Of a stretch of DNA of 64,000 nt, positions 59,888 to 64,000 are shown in pieces (within the stretch, counting starts at the first letter, position 1; every line of letters begins with the position of its first letter). The notes beneath the pieces are model-generated. The model was given only the letters and a program-made list of their open reading frames with translations. It did not search any database and was not told the DNA's origin. Source of the stretch: Glutamicibacter ardleyensis (GTDB lineage Bacteria; Actinomycetota; Actinomycetes; Actinomycetales; Micrococcaceae); the NCBI RefSeq assembly GCF_014644555.1, contig NZ_BMKX01000002.1, positions 372,001 through 436,000 on the forward strand, given 5' to 3'. Made by a program: the position numbers and the translations under genes.

Positions 59888-60138
59888 AGCATTCTGGCCC
59901 GTGCTAGTTGGCAGGTGTTGCAGTAGCAGTTGGTGGCGTGGTTGCCGCGGTTGGTGATTTTGGGGCGTGCTGTGGGTTTTGCTTTTTTGTTGGGTGTGAG
60001 TACGTCCACGTCTGTGCCGTGATACGTGTACGGGCGGGAGTCGAGCGTTGAGGGGCTGGCACCCATGTTCATGCCCCTGCGAGGCACTGAGAGGCCAATG
60101 GGGTCTGAGAGTGAGGTGCGGGCTACTAGGAGTGCCAT
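59884..60138 (-). CDS. Hypothetical phage protein with CYCNTC
   Basis: An 84-residue basic protein ending GNHATNCYCNTCQLARARML, a minimal Cys-rich knuckle. Start overlaps the upstream stop as TAATG. Unknown. Confidence 0.65.
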   Translation of the reverse strand: MALLVARTSLSDPIGLSVPRRGMNMGASPSTLDSRPYTYHGTDVDVLTPNKKAKPTARPKITNRGNHATNCYCNTCQLARARML

Positions 60139-60305
60139 TATGCTTTGCCTGCTTTCGGGGTGTGCTGTTGTGCTTGGAGTTCTGCGAGCTTGGTCATGGC
60201 TACCTGTGCTTGGACGGTGGCCACTGCGAGGTCGTACTCGAGTTGGCCTATGCGCCTGGCCATGATTTGGACTACCTCGTTGAGTGGGATCTCTAGTTGT
60301 TCCAA
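60138..60305 (-). CDS. Coiled-coil small protein
   Basis: A 55-residue protein, nearly all one helix (EVVQIMARRIGQLEYDLAVATVQAQVAMTKLAELQ). TTG at 60305 overlaps the end of the upstream 41-residue gene; the longer frame to 60377 would cover that gene antiphase. Unknown. Confidence 0.55.
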   Translation of the reverse strand: MEQLEIPLNEVVQIMARRIGQLEYDLAVATVQAQVAMTKLAELQAQQHTPKAGKA

Positions 60306-60418
60306 CGTGAGCCTGCTTTCTCGTGACGCTTTTCGCAGTCGCGGGCTAGTGATGCCACGTAGTGCACTTTCCCGCATGTTTTGCAGGTGTGCGCTGTGTC
60401 TGGGTTGGTGGTGCTCAT
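60293..60418 (-). CDS. 41-residue zinc-finger peptide
   Basis: MSTTNPDTAHTCKTCGKVHY then RDCEKRHEKAG: a compact C2-CH/C2H2-like finger. ATG at 60418 overlaps the upstream stop as ATGA. Very short but well placed in the coupled chain. Confidence 0.62.
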   Translation of the reverse strand: MSTTNPDTAHTCKTCGKVHYVASLARDCEKRHEKAGSRWNN

Positions 60419-60627
60419 TGGATTTTCCGTTCGATGTAGGCTTTCGCGGCTGCGGGTACGTGGCCTGGATGGTGGCGGTATTGGCGGGCGTGGGCGATGC
60501 TTTCGAATGTTGCGTGGCCGGCGCCTGTTGTGTTGCCTTGTGGGTCTTTGGTGGTCCAGGTGACGAGGGTGCGCCCGTTGGTGAGGTCGCGGAAGGTGAA
60601 TTGTGGGCGGTGGGTGGGGGAGTTCAT
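60415..60627 (-). CDS. Small basic phage protein
   Basis: A 70-residue protein (FTFRDLTNGRTLVTWTTKDPQGN, RQYRHHPGHVPAAAKAYIERKI). ATG at 60627 with GGAG eight bases upstream. Unknown function. Confidence 0.62.
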   Translation of the reverse strand: MNSPTHRPQFTFRDLTNGRTLVTWTTKDPQGNTTGAGHATFESIAHARQYRHHPGHVPAAAKAYIERKIQ

Positions 60628-60647
60628 TTGGATGTCTCCCCAGTCGT

Positions 60648-61199
60648 CTATGGGTGGGGCCATGCGACGGCTTTGCCTGTGTGGTCGATGCCGTTGCCTC
60701 GGAGGTCTCGGAGGGATTCGCACCCGTATTCGTTGAGGAGGAAGTCACGGGGCTTGTCTAAAGTCGCGTCAGCTATGAAGCTGATTTCGTCCATGGCGAA
60801 GTTCTGGGATATGCGCCCGTCCTGGTGGACTGTGTAGTGCGCGATAGGGCCGTCAATGTGCTTGATGTGGAGTACGTCAGCGGTGGTCCCGTCGTGGTGC
60901 TTCCCATACGTCGCTGGTTCCCACTGCTCGTGGTATCCGCGTTCTGCCACACGGTGCGTGGTCATGCTGATCAGCATTTCCTGCATGTTCAGCCCGCCAA
61001 GATGGATGAGCCGGTTCTGAATGAGTACGTCTACGGCGACGTTGGCGACGAGGCGAGAATGTGCTGAGCCCACCCAGTGCGAGCCTTTGTACACCACCCA
61101 TGATGGGTAGGAGTACGGGTCTTTGAACACTCGGACACGGTTGGGGTAGATCCTGCCGTGTCGTGCTGTTCGGATGAGGGGTTCAATGGTGTTGGTCAT
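60648..61199 (-). CDS. Hypothetical phage protein
   Basis: A 183-residue protein with beta-rich start (VRVFKDPYSYPSWVVYKGSHWVGSA) and a His-rich middle (DVLHIKHIDGPIAHYTVHQDG). No family recognised. It overlaps the end of the 55-residue membrane gene upstream by 17 bases. Confidence 0.7.
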   Translation of the reverse strand: MTNTIEPLIRTARHGRIYPNRVRVFKDPYSYPSWVVYKGSHWVGSAHSRLVANVAVDVLIQNRLIHLGGLNMQEMLISMTTHRVAERGYHEQWEPATYGKHHDGTTADVLHIKHIDGPIAHYTVHQDGRISQNFAMDEISFIADATLDKPRDFLLNEYGCESLRDLRGNGIDHTGKAVAWPHP

Positions 61200-61350
61200 C
61201 GGACTGGTCTTTCTCGAAGAACGCGGTTTCCATGCGGCGGGCGATGCTGGCCAACCAGTAGGGGAGGCGTTCGATTATGGCTGTGGTGGTGAAGATGATG
61301 ACGAGGCCGGCTATGTGGAGGCCGCGCGCTGGTTGTTTGGTGGGGATCAT
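61183..61350 (-). CDS. 55-residue membrane protein
   Basis: ATG at 61350 overlaps the upstream stop as ATGA. One membrane helix (about 11-32, IAGLVIIFTTTAIIERL) then a basic amphipathic stretch (IARRMETAFFEKDQ). Too short for common length limits but exactly fills the gap between two coupled genes. Confidence 0.65.
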   Translation of the reverse strand: MIPTKQPARGLHIAGLVIIFTTTAIIERLPYWLASIARRMETAFFEKDQSDDQHH

Positions 61351-61649
61351 GCTGCGTCCCGGTAGCGTGCCTGCTGTACGCGGAGTGCGTTACGGCGGTG
61401 AGCGCGTGTGGTGCGTGCCAACTCCAGCTGGTACTCGACTTCCCAGTTGATGAGATACACGACACCCAGTGCGAGGGCGGACGCTGCGATGAGTGCCAGG
61501 ACTCCCAGAATGGTGGTTGTGTAGATCATCGCGAGGACTGCCAACCAATCAGGGAAGGTAACCCAGCCTGTGAGTGCAGCCCACCCTGGGAGCAAAGCGA
61601 GCGTTACAGCGACGAGGGCGGTTAGCCGGCGCTTACGAAACTTGATCAT
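61347..61649 (-). CDS. Two-helix membrane protein
   Basis: A 100-residue protein: basic start, membrane helices about 10-32 and 38-66, then a basic cytoplasmic helix (RTTRAHRRNALRVQQARYR). Coupled to its neighbours. Small phage membrane proteins of this kind can act in superinfection exclusion or lysis control; no evidence for either here. Confidence 0.7.
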   Translation of the reverse strand: MIKFRKRRLTALVAVTLALLPGWAALTGWVTFPDWLAVLAMIYTTTILGVLALIAASALALGVVYLINWEVEYQLELARTTRAHRRNALRVQQARYRDAA

Positions 61650-62211
61650 GGTCTTCGCCTGTCAGAATGAAGTGGGTGAGACGCATGATGTCGGTGATGT
61701 TCGAAGATGCGAGGAGTTCCTTGGCGGCTTCTAGGGCGACTATGCGGAAGTCCATGTCCTCAGCGACGTACTTGTGGTCTTTAGCGACGGTGGGGACTAC
61801 AGCCCTGCGCGGTGCACGAACAACCCGCTTAGGCGACGGACGCACACTCGTGGGTGGAAAGATGAAAACGTGTGCAGATCCATCACTGACAACAATGTTG
61901 ACCTTGATAGCACGGACACTCGTTTCTACGATTTCGCCCGCATACCAACCTGCATCCAAAATGTAGGGTCCAGCGGTCACATACGCTTCAACGTTCATAC
62001 CTTCGCAGAGCGGAATGCCAGGGCTCTTGAGGAGCGACGAGTTATGCACCTTACGTGGGTGTGATTGTCTGCCCTCGGCGGGTCCGTGAATCCCGTACAT
62101 CCCAGATCCATCTACAGGTTCTGTGATGCGCCCGTTCAGCCAACCCTCGTTCGGGACGTAAACGAGAATGTCTTCCCCAACGGTGAAGGTGTCTTTTACT
62201 GTCGTGTTCAT
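61633..62211 (-). CDS. Phage protein with SH3-like barrels
   Basis: A 192-residue protein. Two beta-barrel-like segments (FTVGEDILVYVPNEGWLNGRITEP; EAYVTAGPYILDAGWYAGEIVETS) suggest Tudor/SH3-type folds, followed by a helical end. ATG at 62211 with GGGGA five bases upstream. First gene of the chain downstream of operator copy 2. Confidence 0.68.
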   Translation of the reverse strand: MNTTVKDTFTVGEDILVYVPNEGWLNGRITEPVDGSGMYGIHGPAEGRQSHPRKVHNSSLLKSPGIPLCEGMNVEAYVTAGPYILDAGWYAGEIVETSVRAIKVNIVVSDGSAHVFIFPPTSVRPSPKRVVRAPRRAVVPTVAKDHKYVAEDMDFRIVALEAAKELLASSNITDIMRLTHFILTGEDHDQVS

Positions 62212-62322
62212 GGTGTTCCCCAAAGTTTTGTGCGGGTGTGTGGTGTGCCAGATTGGTGGCGTCCAAGGAGCGGTGAGGCTCAACTTGCAACGTGTGACTG
62301 TACTCATAGAGTGCCACGGTTG

Positions 62323-62361
62323 TGACTCAAAAACAAGTCAGTCTCAAACATTATTGAGTCA
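62323..62361. promoter_or_regulatory. TGACTCA-N25-TGAGTCA repeat, copy 2
   Basis: TGACTCA (62323-62329) and TGAGTCA (62355-62361) are again exactly 25 bases apart, in the divergent gap between the minus gene ending upstream at 62211 and the plus HTH gene. The inner bases share AGTCT with copy 1 read on the other strand. The rest of the gap, 62212-62500, is T/G-rich on the plus strand and shows no gene. Confidence 0.5.
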
Positions 62362-62501
62362 TCAAAACAAGGTCAGGTGGGCAAAAGGGGCGTTGCCCGT
62401 CATGCGCGTTGCTCCGGCCCCTAGTCACCCCTTATATGGTGTAAAGGTTGTGTTGTCGGTGTGGGGTGTGTCAATGTGTTGTTTACGGTGTTTTGTTTTG
62501 A

Positions 62502-62708
62502 GTGTTGGTGGGGGTGTTTGGTTTGGATGAGGTTTTGTTGGCTGATCAGGCTTGGCGTGTTGCGCGGGTGGAGGTGGCGCGGTTGGCTCAACTGAGGGAG
62601 GAGGCTGTGCGTGCGGCGTTAGAGGCGGGGGAGAGCCCTACAGTGTTGGGTAAGGAATTGGGGATCAGTAGGCAACGGGTATACGCGTTGGCTGGTCCTA
62701 AGTGGTGA
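62502..62708 (+). CDS. Small HTH protein, plus strand
   Basis: A protein of up to 68 residues with a C-terminal helix-turn-helix (LEAGESPTVLGKELGISRQRVYALAG) after a helical start (DQAWRVARVEVARLAQLREEA). The start is unclear: GTG at 62502 or 62514, both without a good site. Like the gene at 53496 it is a plus-strand HTH gene next to a palindromic repeat. Confidence 0.68.
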   Translation: MLVGVFGLDEVLLADQAWRVARVEVARLAQLREEAVRAALEAGESPTVLGKELGISRQRVYALAGPKW

Positions 62709-62737
62709 GAACTACCCTGTTTTTGGGTATGAATGAA

Positions 62738-62762
62738 GCCGTACACGAATACTGTGTACGGC
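62738..62762. terminator. Bidirectional terminator
   Basis: GCCGTACAC (62738-62746) and GTGTACGGC (62754-62762) form a nine-pair stem between convergent genes, with CTCAAGTATTTT after it. Confidence 0.72.
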
Positions 62763-62788
62763 CTCAAGTATTTTCGTAGCCGGTCCCC

Positions 62789-63025
62789 TTATCCGGTCAT
62801 GTCGTCGGTGGGGGCTACGTGCCCGTATTTCGCGATAGTCGGCGTAGTACGGTTCGGGTCTGGTTGTTCCCGGTGTGCGTGGGGGAGTCGGGCGAAGCGG
62901 TAGATTATTTCGCCTTCCCTGAGTGCGTGCTCTGGTGAGTATCCGTCACCGGTTAGGCATTTGATCTCCCAAGCTTTGGCCCAGTGCTCGGCTGCTAGTT
63001 CTGCATCCGTGAATCGTTGGCTCAT
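62789..63025 (-). CDS. Hypothetical phage protein
   Basis: A 78-residue protein (TDAELAAEHWAKAWEIKCLTGDGYSPEHALREGEIIYRFARL). ATGA coupling to the upstream gene. Unknown. Confidence 0.65.
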   Translation of the reverse strand: MSQRFTDAELAAEHWAKAWEIKCLTGDGYSPEHALREGEIIYRFARLPHAHREQPDPNRTTPTIAKYGHVAPTDDMTG

Positions 63026-63219
63026 GGTTCGACCTTTTCAATCTTCCAGATGCCCACGGAATCAGGCGCTTTGCCATTCGGGTAGAAATCTTCGAGCTCG
63101 CGCTGAGCTTCTTCTATCGTGGAGTGGTACTCAGGGTCACAGTCGTACGGCGAAAATACTTTCTCCCCACCTGTTCCATGGATGGTTGGTTCTTCGCCTA
63201 ACACGTAGTAAGTGCTCAT
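63022..63219 (-). CDS. Small hypothetical phage protein
   Basis: A 65-residue protein (YYVLGEEPTIHGTGGEKVFSPYDCDPEYHSTIEEAQRELEDFYPNG) of a mixed beta-helix type. ATG at 63219 overlaps the upstream stop as ATGA. Confidence 0.65.
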   Translation of the reverse strand: MSTYYVLGEEPTIHGTGGEKVFSPYDCDPEYHSTIEEAQRELEDFYPNGKAPDSVGIWKIEKVEP

Positions 63220-63398
63220 CGTTTTACCTCGTTCGATGCGTAGATGACCATTGGTGTGGCGATGACTGCGCCGGTAACCATGAAGCCTATGGTCCACCAA
63301 TAAGGCGTGTTGAGTACGGTCAGCCCTAGAATGATCCACCCGGCGAGACAAACCAGAATCCATGCTGCGGATAGGACGGCTTTAGCTAGTGCGGTCAT
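63216..63398 (-). CDS. Two-helix membrane protein, 60 residues
   Basis: Helices about 5-27 and 33-53 (AWILVCLAGWIILGLTVL; WTIGFMVTGAVIATPMVIY). ATG at 63398 overlaps the upstream stop as ATGA; the longer frame upstream is basic and out of phase with the true neighbour. Confidence 0.65.
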   Translation of the reverse strand: MTALAKAVLSAAWILVCLAGWIILGLTVLNTPYWWTIGFMVTGAVIATPMVIYASNEVKR

Positions 63399-64000
63399 TG
63401 GTTCAGCATTCCTTTCAGCTGTCCGTCCGGGGTGAGGTCGTGGTGTAGTCGGATGCCTGGGTGCCCCTCGGCCCGGCATTGTTTCCCGCATCCGTGGTTC
63501 ATCGCGTAGCAAGCTGCGCGGCTCCGGTGCCATGCGTAGATGCTGGGGCAGTCTGTCCCGTCGTTCCTGCCGTGGCATTCGCCGGTTCCGTCATGGTGGA
63601 CGGTGATGTGTCCGGTGCATTTGAGGGTGAGGAGTGATCGTTCCCTGCCGGGTTCGGCGTTTACCCATCGTTCCTCGTACTCGGCGGCGCTGGATGCGCA
63701 TTGTGAGCGTTGGTGGAATTGGACGGTGTGTGCGCCGAAAGGGTTTATCAGGTTGGGGCCGGGGAACACATGCTTTTTCTGTCGGCGGGTGATTGGTTCC
63801 TTGCAAGCTGGGCAGTACCCGTCTGGGACGGCCATGGCTTCCATTGATTTCTCTAAGGCTCGTTCGGCTTTTACACCGCTGCATGGTGGGAGTTCGCCGC
63901 ACTGGTTGCAGACCGCGTAGTGCTCATCCAGGTATGTCCAGTACGGTTGGTCTCTCGTGGGGCGAATGGTGTAGTGGTCGCCTTTGTCTATGCCGGTGAG
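63395..64000 (-). CDS. Zinc-ribbon phage protein, 5' end beyond the window
   Basis: The frame is open from the right edge for 202 codons. Cys clusters: AVCNQCGELPPC, YCPACKEP, then a C-terminal Cys/His-rich part (KCTGHITVHHDGTGECHGR, CGKQCRAEGH). Resembles zinc-ribbon proteins farther along the right arm. An internal ATG at 63844 would cut off the first zinc pair, so I take the gene to start outside. Confidence 0.75.
   Translation of the reverse strand, partial: LTGIDKGDHYTIRPTRDQPYWTYLDEHYAVCNQCGELPPCSGVKAERALEKSMEAMAVPDGYCPACKEPITRRQKKHVFPGPNLINPFGAHTVQFHQRSQCASSAAEYEERWVNAEPGRERSLLTLKCTGHITVHHDGTGECHGRNDGTDCPSIYAWHRSRAACYAMNHGCGKQCRAEGHPGIRLHHDLTPDGQLKGMLNQ

Larger units (their letters stand above)
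23478..64000 (-). mobile_element. Temperate siphovirus prophage (partial, right end not reached)
   Basis: A contiguous phage genome read right to left: small early genes, cos region, terminase, portal, capsid, connectors, tail, tape measure, tip, endolysin, holin. The lysis end abuts tRNA-Asn; in the usual circular-permutation logic the integrase, immunity repressor and attR should be right of 64 kb. All structural genes are intact, so the prophage may be functional. Confidence 0.93.

Noticed and set aside
1-64000. CRISPR arrays, insertion sequences, rRNA genes
   Set aside because: No direct-repeat array with spacers, no transposase and no rRNA sequence seen; the only array-like repeat is the coding 60-bp repeat at 26110-26889.

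Overview
The window is a bacterial chromosome segment of about 23.4 kb followed by a large tRNA-integrated prophage that runs off the right edge. Gene content and order (metY-metX behind a SAM-IV riboswitch, single-chain glycyl-tRNA synthetase, dusB, dgt, dnaG, tRNA-Asn), an IdeR/DtxR-type iron box, moderately high GC, many GTG/TTG starts and apparent leaderless promoters all point to an actinobacterium, most likely a Micrococcaceae member of the Arthrobacter/Glutamicibacter kind. The genus is inferred from gene style, not proven.

Host part (1-23.5 kb): a lipoprotein cut by the window edge and a small secreted-looking protein (minus strand); a CPBP membrane protein and a GNAT acetyltransferase (plus); a VOC-fold protein (minus); the sulfur/methionine unit SAM-IV riboswitch - metY - metX; an SGNH hydrolase and a SHOCT-domain membrane protein (minus); an alpha/beta hydrolase; an S4 RNA-binding protein; glyS with a second GNAT gene; a YdcZ-type DMT transporter; a four-gene iron-siderophore ABC importer with an IdeR box at its promoter; two membrane or secreted proteins of unknown role; then dusB, dgt and dnaG, each with a -10-like hexamer 6-7 nt before its start codon. 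Many convergent gene pairs are closed by clear bidirectional hairpin terminators.

Prophage part (tRNA-Asn at 23.4 kb to beyond 64 kb): a temperate siphovirus, almost entirely minus strand. Read from right to left it has an early/right arm of very small, translationally coupled genes (63.9-52 kb, many with zinc-ribbon Cys pairs), a terminator and probable cos region near 51.9 kb, two tiny related ORFs, terS, terL, portal, minor capsid protein, scaffold, major capsid, head-tail connectors, tail terminator, major tail protein, tail chaperones with a -1 frameshift, tape measure, distal tail and tail-tip proteins (one with a glycoside-hydrolase-like domain, one with 13 exact 20-residue repeats), endolysin and holin next to the left attachment site. 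Integrase and the main repressor are not visible and should lie to the right of the window.

The less ordinary features are all in the prophage: paired promoters with a GTTTAGA-type palindromic operator, a second operator-like repeat used twice with identical 25-nt spacing, an opposite-strand lipoprotein gene beside a short orphan transcription unit (possible superinfection-exclusion gene and small RNA), a long-range inverted-repeat RNA element beside the capsid gene, and several real genes of 37-57 codons that ordinary gene length cut-offs miss.
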